Below, one piece after another: positions 9,401-16,617 of a stretch of DNA of 64,000 nt. A model generated the notes under the pieces. It ran no database searches. It was not told the DNA's origin and saw only the letters and a program-made list of their open reading frames with translations. A program made the translations under genes and the position numbers. The DNA lies in assembly GCF_019145495.1 (NCBI RefSeq), contig NZ_JAHSTU010000009.1:62001-126000 (forward strand). The letters are read 5' to 3'. Numbering within the stretch: the first letter of the stretch is position 1; every line of letters begins with the position of its first letter. The DNA is from Pseudomonas azerbaijanoccidentalis. GTDB taxonomy: Bacteria > Pseudomonadota > Gammaproteobacteria > Pseudomonadales > Pseudomonadaceae.

Positions 9401-10137
9401 ACACGGTGATCGTTGGTCAGCAAACCGAGGAGGGCAAGCCGCCACTGGCGATGAAAATGGACATCGATGTGGTGGTCGGCGAGGAGAAACTCAGTTTTGC
9501 CGGGTTTGGCCTGACCGCGAATGTGCAGGGGCATGTGCACATCGGCGACAACATGGACACCCGAGGTGAATTGTGGCTCAACGATGGGCGTTACCGTGCC
9601 TATGGCCAGCGCCTGTCGGTGCGCCGGGCACGGTTGCTGTTCGCCGGTCCTATCGATCAGCCGTATCTGGATATTGAGGCGATTCGTCAGACTGACGACG
9701 TGATCGCCGGTATTCGCTTGAGCGGCAGCGCGGAGCAGCCGACTACGCAGATTTTCTCCGAGCCGGCCATGAGTCAGGAGCAGGCGCTTTCTTATCTGGT
9801 GTTGGGGCGTCCGCTGAGTACCAACGGCGAGGACAACAATATGCTTGCCCAGGCGGCGCTTGGTTTGGGGTTGATGGGCAGTTCGGGGGTTACGGGGAGT
9901 CTGGCGAAGAATCTGGGGATTGAGGATTTTCAGCTTGATACTCAGGGCAGTGGTAACGCGACCAGTGTGGTGGCCAGCGGTAATCTTTCGGAGAAGCTCA
10001 GTTTGCGCTATGGCGTTGGGGTGTTTGAGCCGGCCAATACCATTGCGTTGCGTTACAAGCTGAGCAAGAAGGTTTATCTCGAGGCGGCGGGAGGCGTGGC
10101 GAGTTCGCTGGATATTTTTTATAAGCGGGATTTTTGA
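6469..10137 (+). CDS. tamB: Translocation and assembly module inner-membrane protein TamB
   Basis: A 1222-residue AsmA-like protein predicted to bridge the periplasm. An N-terminal membrane anchor (about 7-30, rich in Leu) is followed by a very long repetitive beta-helical region built from short amphipathic strands, and by the conserved TamB (DUF490) C-terminal domain (about 880-1222) with GDNMDTRGELWLNDGRYRAYGQ and the closing YKLSKKVYLEAAGGVASSLDIFYKRDF. The GTG start at 6469 overlaps the tamA TGA by 4 bp. The groove-like fold is thought to carry lipids or assist outer-membrane protein assembly. Length is typical for the family. Confidence 0.93.
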   Translation: MKRGLKVTLLAIAALLMLLLLTLATVLGTAAGSRWALGFVPGLTLDNFHGRLGGQWSADRVLWQQDTSRVELSKVIFAWSPLCLTRMTLCIDQLQAEQVSLQLPPGEDAQSGGPISLPDLKLPVALELGDIRVGSLLFNGSEQLKGLQLAAHWTEKGMQIDSVKLQRDDLSLNLSGRLQPGGNWPLSAEGQLTLSTPAPWTLALKIDGDLLKTLNLKADSSGYLNGQLTGELQPLVENLPAKVRITADGFKPSADLPDTLQLNQLELSGAGDLKNGYQLLGKATLPGEKGPVALALQGKVDAKGAQIAALDLTANDKQSLKLNGQVNWSQGLSAEAKIDWLDFPWHSLYPLIDEPQVALRSFNGEVSYTDGKYLGNFKAALDGPAGAFSLTSPFAGDLTKIYLQQLQLIAGQGKAEGHLNLQFADGIAWDTALDLSAINPAYWVAELPGTLAGPLRSKGEMKNDQLSLSADLDLKGKLRGQPAILQAKADGAGEQWNLNALQIRLGDNSINGKGSLQQKLTGQIDIKLQRLAQLWPQLRGQINGRVDVAGTLKAPQGKLGLQSTQLAFQDNRLQSLNLDATLDSAQRAKIDLKGSGIQAGDTSLGTLTASGQGDIKNQKLSLDLQGPKLKLALGLDGALDKGNWRGRLASGDIQAGGQDWKLQGPAKLERLADGKINFGAHCWASGPASLCGEDQRLMPEPKLRYHLKQFPIESLAQWLPKDFAWQGRLNADVQLDLPASGPNGVISVDASGGTLRVKEKDQWLDFPYQTLKLTSKLTPKRIDTDLNFVGGKLGELMVQAQINPLLKNKPLSGSFRLSGLDLSVARPFVPMVEKITGRLNGSGTISGGLLAPLVNGSLLLSDGEVSGPELPMEIQGLRLQAVIAGETVQLDGGWKSGKTGQGSLNGDIAWGQALVVDLALKGSQLPVSVEPYAKVEVAPDLKISMKGDELAISGKVQVPKGDITIRELPPSTVKVSDDTVIVGQQTEEGKPPLAMKMDIDVVVGEEKLSFAGFGLTANVQGHVHIGDNMDTRGELWLNDGRYRAYGQRLSVRRARLLFAGPIDQPYLDIEAIRQTDDVIAGIRLSGSAEQPTTQIFSEPAMSQEQALSYLVLGRPLSTNGEDNNMLAQAALGLGLMGSSGVTGSLAKNLGIEDFQLDTQGSGNATSVVASGNLSEKLSLRYGVGVFEPANTIALRYKLSKKVYLEAAGGVASSLDIFYKRDF

Positions 10138-10500
10138 TTTCTCATCGAGTACATATCCGTTTCTTCGGTAACAGCGACTTAGGGTTTCGCCCTTACGGCG
10201 ACTCACTTTTTTGACAAACGCCTCAAAAAAGTAAGCAAAAAAACGCTCGCCCCTTACGTACGGCACCTCGCTAGAGCTCGGTGTTCCTTCGCTCCGGCAT
10301 TCATCCGGGGGCATCGCCTCCGGTCTGCTTCGCGACGACCTCCTCTCGATGTGTGCGGCTTCGCCGCACGGCGCTGCGCGCCCACCCCCGGATAAACGCC
10401 TCCACTCAGCCTGCCGAGGGGGCGGGTGGATCAAGAGCGGCAGGCGAGCTAACGCTCGGCCTGTTGAGTGGTGAGGAGCGGCGCGGTGTGGGCTGTTCTG
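10138..10500. repeat. Non-coding, hairpin-rich block, possible small non-autonomous element
   Basis: No convincing gene lies in this stretch. It contains a perfect 10-bp inverted repeat ACTTTTTTGA (10205-10214) / TCAAAAAAGT (10223-10232). A larger imperfect stem pairs 10402-10418 with 10455-10471 (14 of 17 positions, with CCACTCA/TGAGTGG at the ends). From memory, blocks opening with AGGGTTTCGCCCTTACGGCG and containing the A/T hairpin recur in Pseudomonas intergenic regions. If so it is an interspersed repeat, but there is only one copy here so this cannot be tested internally. Confidence 0.4.
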
Positions 10501-10510
10501 CTTTTGCTCT

Positions 10511-10542
10511 TCTGTGGGAGCTGGCCTGCCAGCGATGACGGC
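10511..10542. repeat. Single REP-like palindrome, GTGGGAGCTGGCCTGCCAGCGA family
   Basis: TGTGGGAGCTGGCCTGCCAG followed by CGATGACGGCCTGCCAGC is one unit of the same family as the pair at 52716-52810. Here the partner unit is absent or decayed. Confidence 0.6.
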
Positions 10543-10579
10543 CTGCCAGCCGACCAATCTCTTTCGACCAAACGCATTC

Positions 10580-10678
10580 CCCCTGTAGGAGCTGCCGAAG
10601 GCTGCGATCTTTTGACCTTGCCCTTAAAACACAAATCAAAAGATCGCAGCCTCGTTGCACTCGACAGCTCCTACAGGG
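10580..10678. repeat. Hybrid REP pair with one short-head and one long-head unit
   Basis: The left unit (10582-10613) is the common type with core GAGCTGCCGAAGGCTGC. The right unit (10637-10678), read on the other strand, has the same flanks (GTAGGAGCTG and GGCTGCGATC) but an enlarged core GTCGAGTGCAACGA. The two arms therefore differ in the hairpin head while sharing tails. The same long-head type occurs as a matched pair at 44301-44391. Confidence 0.8.
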
Positions 10679-10853
10679 TAAAGCATCGAACTAACGACCA
10701 GGCCGGCCGGTAGGCCGCCTCGCGGTGCTGTGGTGGTATTCGTCTCTTCGTGAGGCCGGAACCTTAAGTCGCCGACCGCAGCCACGAATATGCACAAAAA
10801 TCCAAAACCCACCACCATCGGTCAACTATTTACCAAGCTTCCTAACTATTGCG

Positions 10854-10881
10854 TTGACATTGGCTGCCTAGGCAGTAATAT
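10854..10881 (+). promoter_or_regulatory. Sigma-70 type promoter of the marR-efflux operon
   Basis: TTGACA at 10854-10859 is a perfect -35 box. TAATAT at 10876-10881 is a near-consensus -10 box, separated by exactly 16 bp. The spacer contains a complete 12-bp palindrome, so a bound repressor would directly exclude RNA polymerase. Predicted transcription starts near 10888, about 36 nt before marR. Confidence 0.7.
10864..10875. promoter_or_regulatory. Operator palindrome 1 (CTGCCTAGGCAG)
   Basis: A perfect 12-bp palindrome lying exactly between the -35 and -10 boxes of the marR promoter. MarR proteins bind as dimers to such dyads and commonly repress their own operon. An identical copy follows at 10897. 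Confidence 0.7.
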
Positions 10882-10896
10882 CTCGACATACATTCA

Positions 10897-10908
10897 CTGC
10901 CTAGGCAG
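10897..10908. promoter_or_regulatory. Operator palindrome 2 (CTGCCTAGGCAG)
   Basis: A second identical perfect palindrome, 33 bp centre-to-centre from the first, close to three helical turns. Two repressor dimers would thus sit on the same DNA face. It falls in the predicted untranslated leader just upstream of marR. Confidence 0.7.
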
Positions 10909-10923
10909 CTAATTGGTGTCCTG

Positions 10924-11406
10924 ATGAAACATTTCGCGCCAGACGATTTCCACAATTGCCATCTCGGTCTCCTGCTCGGGCGCGCTGCGCTGCTAAAAGA
11001 CCGGATCATCGACACGCACATGGAACCCCACGGCATCACCGCCGCGCAGTTCAAGGTGTTGATCATCATGGCCCAGTACGGCGTCGATTCGCCGGGCGAG
11101 CTGTGTCGGCACTTGTCGCTCGACAGCGGCTCGATGACCCGCATGCTCGATCGTCTGGAACAGAAAGGTTTCCTCGCTCGCCAACGCTCCGAGGCTGATC
11201 GCCGGCAGGTACAGCTGGTGCTCACGGAGGAAGGGCAGAGGCTGGCTGATCGCCTGCCGCACATCGGTACCGAAGCCATGAATGAGCTGGCCGGCGCCAT
11301 CACTCCGGATGAGTTGAAAACCCTGGAGTTGATCCTGAAGAAAATTCTGTTGGCAGCGGGTGACTCGATCACCCTGCTGCGCTTAGGTGGCAATAATGAA
11401 CAGTAA
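10924..11406 (+). CDS. MarR-family transcriptional repressor of the efflux operon
   Basis: A 160-residue winged-helix protein. The recognition region GELCRHLSLDSGSMTRMLDRLEQKGFLARQRSEADRRQVQLVLTEEG (about 59-105) contains the helix-turn-helix and the wing with the conserved D-R-R-x-x-x-L-x-L-T signature. It heads an operon with an outer-membrane channel, a membrane-fusion protein and a DHA2 transporter, like E. coli emrRAB but with its own channel gene. The stop overlaps the next gene by 11 bp. Autorepression is strongly suggested by the twin palindromes around its promoter. The ribosome-binding site upstream of the ATG is weak. The inducing ligand, perhaps a small phenolic or other drug, is unknown. 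Confidence 0.9.
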   Translation: MKHFAPDDFHNCHLGLLLGRAALLKDRIIDTHMEPHGITAAQFKVLIIMAQYGVDSPGELCRHLSLDSGSMTRMLDRLEQKGFLARQRSEADRRQVQLVLTEEGQRLADRLPHIGTEAMNELAGAITPDELKTLELILKKILLAAGDSITLLRLGGNNEQ

Positions 11407-12880
11407 AACCCTGCGCACCGGTTTGAGCCTGGTGCTGTTGGCCGTGAGCCTGGCCGGTTGCGCCAGCTACAGCGGCTTGAACACCGAAGGCGTCAGCCTC
11501 GACGCGAAAAACCTCAAGGCCGGGCAATCCCTCAGCGGCGTGACGCTGTCGCCCGCCGCCTGGCCGAAAAGCGACTGGTGGAAAAGCCTTGGCGATCCGC
11601 AACTCGACGGCTTGATCCGTGAAGCCCTGCGCGACAGCCCGGACATGCAGATTGCCGACGCGCGTGCCCATCAGGCCAGCGCCGCTGCCTACGCCGCTGA
11701 TGCCGCGCGGATGCCGACCCTCGATGCCAGCGCCGGTGTCAGTCGCTCGCGTCTGGCCCGGGACCAGGACCCGCTGGGGCAGGGCGGCAACTACGCCACC
11801 GTGCGTAACATCGGTGCCAGCTTCAATTACAACTTCGATCTCTGGGGCGGTCAGCGTGACGCCTGGGAAGCCGCGCTCGGTCAGGCCCGCGCTGCTGAAG
11901 TCGACCAACAGGCCGCGCAGTTGACCTTGTCCGCCGACGTCGCCCGCGCTTACAGCGACCTGGGGCAGGCGCACATCGTTTATGACCTGTCCGCCGAAGA
12001 CCTCAAGCGCACCCGGCAAATGCTCGACTTGAGCCAGCGCCGCCTGAGTTCCGGGATCGACAGCCAGTATCAATTCCAGCAAACCGAAAGCCTGGAAGCG
12101 ACCTCGGAAGCCAATCTGATCGACGCCGAAAAACGCCTGCAAAGCGCCAAAATCGCGCTGGCGGTGCTGCTCGGCAAAGGGCCGGACCGTGGCAATGAAA
12201 TCACTCGGCCGACCGTGCTCAAACCCGGCGCCGTGGCGTTGCCGTCGGTGCTGCCGGCAGAGTTGCTCGGGCGTCGTCCGGACCTGGTGGCCGCGCGCTG
12301 GCGGGTCGAGGCGGCGAGCAAGAACATCGACGCCGGCAAAACGCAGTTCTATCCGAACTTGAATCTCAGCGCAGCGGCCGGTGCCGAATCGTTGTTGGGT
12401 GATGCCATGTTTGGCTCGGCGAGCCGTTTTTTCAATGTCGCGCCGACTATTTCCGTACCGATTTTCGACGGCGGCCGGCTGCGCGCCGACCTCGATTCGC
12501 GCGACGCCGACTACGACCTGGCGGTGGCGCAGTACAACAAGAGCCTGGTCAAAGCGCTGGGGGATGTCAGCGACAGCATCAACCAGTTACGCGATGTCGG
12601 TCGGCAGATTGCTGCCCAGCAGCACGCAACGGATATCGCTCAGGATTCTTACAACACCGTGGTCCAGCGCTACGGTTCCGGCATCGGCAACTACCTGGAC
12701 GTGCTCAGCATCGAACAGCAATTGCTCCAGGCCCAGCGTCAGCTGGCCAACCTGAATGCCGAGCAGATCGACCTGTCGATCCAACTGATACAGGCGCTGG
12801 GTGGCGGCTTCCAGCCTGAGGCCGTTGCCTCGGCCAGTGGTTCTTCTGCTAAAGCCGCTCCCGCCACGCTGACTCACTAA
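11396..12880 (+). CDS. Outer-membrane efflux lipoprotein, NodT/OprM family
   Basis: A 494-residue TolC-like channel subunit. It begins with a lipoprotein signal peptide whose lipobox LAGC places the acylated Cys at residue 22. Two outer-membrane efflux domains follow (about 70-265 and 285-470), each with the repeated long-helix and beta-strand pattern; the stretch PDLVAARWRVEAASKNIDAGKTQFYPNLNLSA is typical of the second. The ATG at 11396 follows TAGGTGG at a good distance and gives the signal peptide its normal length. It should form the trimeric outer-membrane duct for the transporter encoded by the next two genes. Confidence 0.9.
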   Translation: MNSKTLRTGLSLVLLAVSLAGCASYSGLNTEGVSLDAKNLKAGQSLSGVTLSPAAWPKSDWWKSLGDPQLDGLIREALRDSPDMQIADARAHQASAAAYAADAARMPTLDASAGVSRSRLARDQDPLGQGGNYATVRNIGASFNYNFDLWGGQRDAWEAALGQARAAEVDQQAAQLTLSADVARAYSDLGQAHIVYDLSAEDLKRTRQMLDLSQRRLSSGIDSQYQFQQTESLEATSEANLIDAEKRLQSAKIALAVLLGKGPDRGNEITRPTVLKPGAVALPSVLPAELLGRRPDLVAARWRVEAASKNIDAGKTQFYPNLNLSAAAGAESLLGDAMFGSASRFFNVAPTISVPIFDGGRLRADLDSRDADYDLAVAQYNKSLVKALGDVSDSINQLRDVGRQIAAQQHATDIAQDSYNTVVQRYGSGIGNYLDVLSIEQQLLQAQRQLANLNAEQIDLSIQLIQALGGGFQPEAVASASGSSAKAAPATLTH

Positions 12881-12895
12881 TTCAAGGTACTTGTC

Positions 12896-14098
12896 ATGGC
12901 CACTGCCGATACAACTCAAACCCAGCAAAACACCCCGGCCAACCCCAACGCGGGCAAGCGCAAGTTCATGCTGCTGGTGCTTGCCGTGGTCGTCGTCCTG
13001 GGCGGCGCGGGCGTCTGGGCTTATCACGAGTTCTACGGACGCTGGAACGAAAGCACCGACGACGCCTATGTGAATGGCAACGTGGTGGAAATCACGCCGC
13101 TGGTCACCGGCACCGTTGTAAGCATCGGCGCTGATGACGGCGATCTGGTGCAGGAAGGCCAGGTGTTGGTGAACTTCGACCCGAACGACGCTGAAGTCGG
13201 GCTGCAAAGTGCCCAGGCCAATCTGGCGCGCACGGTGCGTCAGGTTCGTGGCTTGTACAGCGATGTCGACGGCATGAAAGCCCAGGTCAACGCCCAGCAG
13301 GCCGAGGTGCAAAAAGCCCAGGACAACTTTAATCGCCGCAAAAACCTCGCGGTCGGCGGGGCGATTTCCCAAGAAGAACTGTCCCATGCTCGCGACGACC
13401 TGACCTCGGCGCAAAACGCCCTGGCCAACGCACAACAGAAGCTCAAGACCACCAGCGCTCTGGTCGATGACACCGTGGTGTCCTCGCACCCGGACGTGAT
13501 GGCCGCCGCCGCGCAGTTGCGTCAGGCCTACCTGAACAATGCCCGAAGCACCCTGATCGCGCCGGTTACCGGCTATGTCGCCAAGCGCACCGTTCAGCTC
13601 GGCCAGCGGGTACAACCGGGTGAAGCGCTGATGGCGGTGATCCCGCTGAATCAACTGTGGATCGACGCCAACTTCAAGGAAACCCAACTGCGCGATATGC
13701 GTATTGGCCAGCCCGTGGACATTGAAACTGACCTCTACGGCAGCGACGTCAAATTCAGCGGCACCATCGACAGTCTCGGCGCCGGTACCGGCAGTGCATT
13801 TGCCTTGTTGCCCGCGCAGAACGCCACCGGTAACTGGATCAAGATCGTGCAGCGGGTGCCGGTGCGGATTCACGTCAACCCCGAAGAACTGGCCAAACAC
13901 CCGCTGCGTGTAGGCCTGTCGACCGTGGTGGATGTGAACCTGCGCGACCAGAGCGGCCCGGTACTGGCGCAACAGCCGCCGCAAAAAGCATCGTTCAGCA
14001 CCGGCATCTATGACCGCCAATTGGCCGAAGCCGACGCCATGATCACGCAACTGATCCACGACAACAGCGCCGCGGTCAGCAAGACCGCGCGTCGCTGA
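12896..14098 (+). CDS. HlyD-family membrane-fusion (periplasmic adaptor) protein, EmrA-like
   Basis: A 400-residue adaptor. One transmembrane segment lies at about 22-44 (FMLLVLAVVVVLGGAGVWAYH). After it come a lipoyl half-motif (ESTDDAYVNGNVVEITPLVTGTV, about 53-75), a long coiled-coil hairpin (about 105-205), the second lipoyl half (TLIAPVTGYVAKRTVQLGQ, about 220-238) and a beta-barrel domain with LWIDANFKETQL. The order is that of EmrA, which joins a DHA2 transporter to the outer-membrane channel. It starts 15 bp after the lipoprotein gene, with AAGG at a suitable distance. Confidence 0.92.
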   Translation: MATADTTQTQQNTPANPNAGKRKFMLLVLAVVVVLGGAGVWAYHEFYGRWNESTDDAYVNGNVVEITPLVTGTVVSIGADDGDLVQEGQVLVNFDPNDAEVGLQSAQANLARTVRQVRGLYSDVDGMKAQVNAQQAEVQKAQDNFNRRKNLAVGGAISQEELSHARDDLTSAQNALANAQQKLKTTSALVDDTVVSSHPDVMAAAAQLRQAYLNNARSTLIAPVTGYVAKRTVQLGQRVQPGEALMAVIPLNQLWIDANFKETQLRDMRIGQPVDIETDLYGSDVKFSGTIDSLGAGTGSAFALLPAQNATGNWIKIVQRVPVRIHVNPEELAKHPLRVGLSTVVDVNLRDQSGPVLAQQPPQKASFSTGIYDRQLAEADAMITQLIHDNSAAVSKTARR

Positions 14099-14110
14099 TT
14101 CACACCGACC

Positions 14111-14201
14111 CCTGTGGGAGCGAGCCAGCTCGCGATAGCGTCCGATCAGTCAACGTTGGTGTTGAATGTCATTGCGCCTTCGCGAGCAGGCTCGCTCCCA
14201 C
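14111..14201. repeat. REP pair, GTGGGAGCGAGC family, inside the efflux operon
   Basis: Left unit TGTGGGAGCGAGCCAGCTCG, right unit CGCGAGCAGGCTCGCTCCCA in opposite orientation. The pair occupies most of the 159-bp gap between the adaptor and transporter genes. Stable hairpins here could act as an RNA-processing or partial-termination point within the operon. Confidence 0.85.
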
Positions 14202-14257
14202 CGGGTCAGCTGCGCCTGTAATGGGCGCAACGCAACCTGAGTTTCAAAGGATTCGCG

Positions 14258-15790
14258 ATGAGCAATAACGCGTCTTTCACGCCGCCCAGCCTGCTGCTGA
14301 GCACCATTGGCCTGTCGCTGGCGACCTTCATGCAGGTGCTCGACACCACCATCGCCAACGTTGCCTTGCCGACTATTTCCGGCAACCTCGGTGTGAGCGC
14401 GGAGCAGGGCACCTGGGTTATCACGTCGTTCGCGGTGAGTAACGCGATTGCACTGCCGCTGACCGGCTGGCTCAGCCGCCGCTTCGGCGAGGTGAAGCTG
14501 TTTGTCTGGGCAACGTTGCTGTTCGTGCTGGCTTCTTTCCTCTGCGGGATTGCGACATCGATGCCGGAACTGGTGGGTTTTCGGGTTCTGCAAGGCGTGG
14601 TGGCGGGGCCGTTGTACCCGATGACCCAAACGCTGCTGATTGCGGTCTACCCCCCGGCGAAACGGGGGATGGCTTTGGCGCTGTTGGCGATGGTCACGGT
14701 GGTCGCACCGATTGCCGGGCCGATCCTCGGCGGCTGGATCACTGACAGCTACAGCTGGCCGTGGATTTTCTTCATCAACGTGCCGATTGGCCTGTTCGCT
14801 GCGTGGGTGGTGACCCAACAGATGAAAAAACGTCCGGTGTTCACCAGCCGCCAGCCGATGGATTACGTCGGGCTGATCGCGCTGATCATTGGCGTCGGCG
14901 CCTTGCAGATCGTGCTCGACAAGGGCAACGATGCCGACTGGTTCGAATCGAGCTTCATCGTGATCGGCTCGGTGATTTCGGTGGTCGCCCTGGCGTTCTT
15001 CGTGATCTGGGAAATGACTGACGAGCACCCGGTAGTGAACCTGCGCCTGTTTGCCCATCGCAACTTCCGCTACGGCACCATCGTGTTGATCCTGGGCTAC
15101 GCCGGGTTCTTCGGGATCAACCTGATCCTGCCGCAATGGTTGCAAACGCGACTGGGCTACACCGCGACCTGGGCCGGTTTTGCCGTGGCGCCGCTGGGGA
15201 TCCTGCCGGTGCTGCTGTCACCTTTTGTCGGCAAGTACGCACCAAGGTTCGATATGCGCTTGCTGGCGGGGCTGGCGTTCCTCGCCATCGGCCTGAGCTG
15301 TTTCATGCGCGCCGGGTTTACCAATGAAGTGGATTTCCAGCACATCGCCATGGTGCAGCTGTTCATGGGGATCGGCGTGGCACTGTTCTTCATGCCGACC
15401 CTGACCATCCTGCTGTCGGATTTGCCACCCAGCCAGATTGCCGACGGTTCGGGGCTGGCGACGTTTTTGCGAACCCTGGGCGGTAGTTTTGCAGCATCGC
15501 TGACCACCTGGATCTGGATACGCCGCGCCGACCAGCACCACGCGTATCTGACCGAAAGTATCACCCAGTTCGACCCGGCGACCCGCGAGACGCTGACGCA
15601 ACTGGGCGGGGCAGGGGCCAAGGCTTATACGCAGCTGGATCAGATGGTGATCAGCCAGGCATACATCATGTCCACGGTGGATTACTTCACCCTGTTGGGC
15701 TGGATGTTCATGGGGCTGATTCTGATCGTCTGGCTGGCCAAGCCACCGTTTACGGCGAAGGCAGGGCCTGCGGCTTCAGCGGGACATTGA
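14258..15790 (+). CDS. DHA2-family (14-TM) MFS drug transporter, EmrB-like
   Basis: A 510-residue integral inner-membrane protein of the drug:H+ antiporter-2 family. The first helix carries LATFMQVLDTTIANVALPTISGNLGVS, the DHA2 motif with the conserved Asp. Next come GWLSRRFGEVKLFVWATLLF (motif A, cytoplasmic loop 2-3) and GVVAGPLYPMTQTLLIAVYPPAKRGMALAL (loop 4-5 region), with about 14 hydrophobic segments overall. Together with the adaptor and channel proteins it should form a tripartite exporter moving hydrophobic compounds out of the cell using the proton gradient. Start chosen at ATG 14258, 12 bp after AAAGGA. Confidence 0.92.
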   Translation: MSNNASFTPPSLLLSTIGLSLATFMQVLDTTIANVALPTISGNLGVSAEQGTWVITSFAVSNAIALPLTGWLSRRFGEVKLFVWATLLFVLASFLCGIATSMPELVGFRVLQGVVAGPLYPMTQTLLIAVYPPAKRGMALALLAMVTVVAPIAGPILGGWITDSYSWPWIFFINVPIGLFAAWVVTQQMKKRPVFTSRQPMDYVGLIALIIGVGALQIVLDKGNDADWFESSFIVIGSVISVVALAFFVIWEMTDEHPVVNLRLFAHRNFRYGTIVLILGYAGFFGINLILPQWLQTRLGYTATWAGFAVAPLGILPVLLSPFVGKYAPRFDMRLLAGLAFLAIGLSCFMRAGFTNEVDFQHIAMVQLFMGIGVALFFMPTLTILLSDLPPSQIADGSGLATFLRTLGGSFAASLTTWIWIRRADQHHAYLTESITQFDPATRETLTQLGGAGAKAYTQLDQMVISQAYIMSTVDYFTLLGWMFMGLILIVWLAKPPFTAKAGPAASAGH

Positions 15791-15805
15791 TATAGCAGTG
15801 CCTGC

Positions 15806-15883
15806 TAAAGATCGCAGCCTTCGGCAGCTCCTACACAGGAGATGTGTTCAACCTGTAGGAGCTGCCGAAGGCTGCGATCTTTT
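15806..15883. repeat. REP pair (inverted), GTAGGAGCTGCCGAAGGC family
   Basis: Two matching units face each other between the convergent transporter and lpxH genes. Core on the left is GATCGCAGCCTTCGGCAGCT, mirrored on the right. Confidence 0.9.
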
Positions 15884-15888
15884 GGTCT

Positions 15889-16617
15889 CTACTGTGTCGC
15901 GAAATCGAACGGTGCCAATGCAAACCCGTTTTCATCCACCTGCAACGCCCAACCCTGCTTGTCCCAATCCCCCAGCACAATGCGCCGTGCTGCTTGTTCG
16001 CCCAGCTGCAATTTGTGAATCGCCGGGCGATGGGTATGGCCATGGATCAGCGTCTTCACGCCGTACTGCTGCATGATCCGCGGAATCTCCAAGGGCGTGA
16101 CGTCGACGATGTCATTGGCCTTCATCCGCGTTTGCGTACGGCTTTCACTGCGCAGCTTGCGCGCCAGTTTATGCCGGGTGCTTAACGGCAGATGCCGCAG
16201 GATGAACAGGGTGATCGGGTTGCGCAGGTAGCGACGCAGCTTCATATAGGCTTCGTCGCGGGTGCAGAGGCTGTCGCCGTGCATCAGCAGTACCGGCTCG
16301 CCGTTGAACTGCACGACACTCGGATCTTTCAACAATGTGCAGCCGGCCTGTTTGCAAAAGGCCTTGCCGAGCATGAAGTCACGATTGCCGTGCATCAGGA
16401 AAATGGCCGTGCCGCTGTCGCTCAATTCGCGCAGGGCCTGGCAGATGGAACGCTGGAATGGGCTCATGGCGTCGTCGCCAATCCACGCCTCGAAAAAGTC
16501 GCCCAGAATGTACAACGCACTCGCCGAGCGGGCGCGTCCGGCGAGCAAATCCAGAAACGCCCGGGTAATGTCCGGGCGCTCCTCTTCCAGATGCAAGTCT
16601 GAAATCAGCAATATCAC
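15889..16617 (-). CDS. lpxH: UDP-2,3-diacylglucosamine diphosphatase
   Basis: A 242-residue calcineurin-like metallophosphoesterase that hydrolyses UDP-2,3-diacylglucosamine to lipid X, the fourth step of lipid A synthesis on the cytoplasmic face of the inner membrane. Metal-ligand motifs appear in order: ISDLHLEE (D-x-H, about 5), LGDFFEAWIGDD (GD, about 40), MHGNRDFMLGKAF (GNRD, about 75-78), LLMHGDSLCTRDEAYM (H, about 113) and IHGHTHRPAIH (GHTH, about 193). Length is normal. The ATG overlaps the ppiB stop, so both are in one operon. Confidence 0.95.
   Translation of the reverse strand: MILLISDLHLEEERPDITRAFLDLLAGRARSASALYILGDFFEAWIGDDAMSPFQRSICQALRELSDSGTAIFLMHGNRDFMLGKAFCKQAGCTLLKDPSVVQFNGEPVLLMHGDSLCTRDEAYMKLRRYLRNPITLFILRHLPLSTRHKLARKLRSESRTQTRMKANDIVDVTPLEIPRIMQQYGVKTLIHGHTHRPAIHKLQLGEQAARRIVLGDWDKQGWALQVDENGFALAPFDFATQ

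Noticed and set aside
10281..10818. Several short open frames between tamB and marR
   Set aside because: They run through REP units and hairpin DNA, with translations such as repeated RSKDRSLRQL that are typical REP read-throughs.
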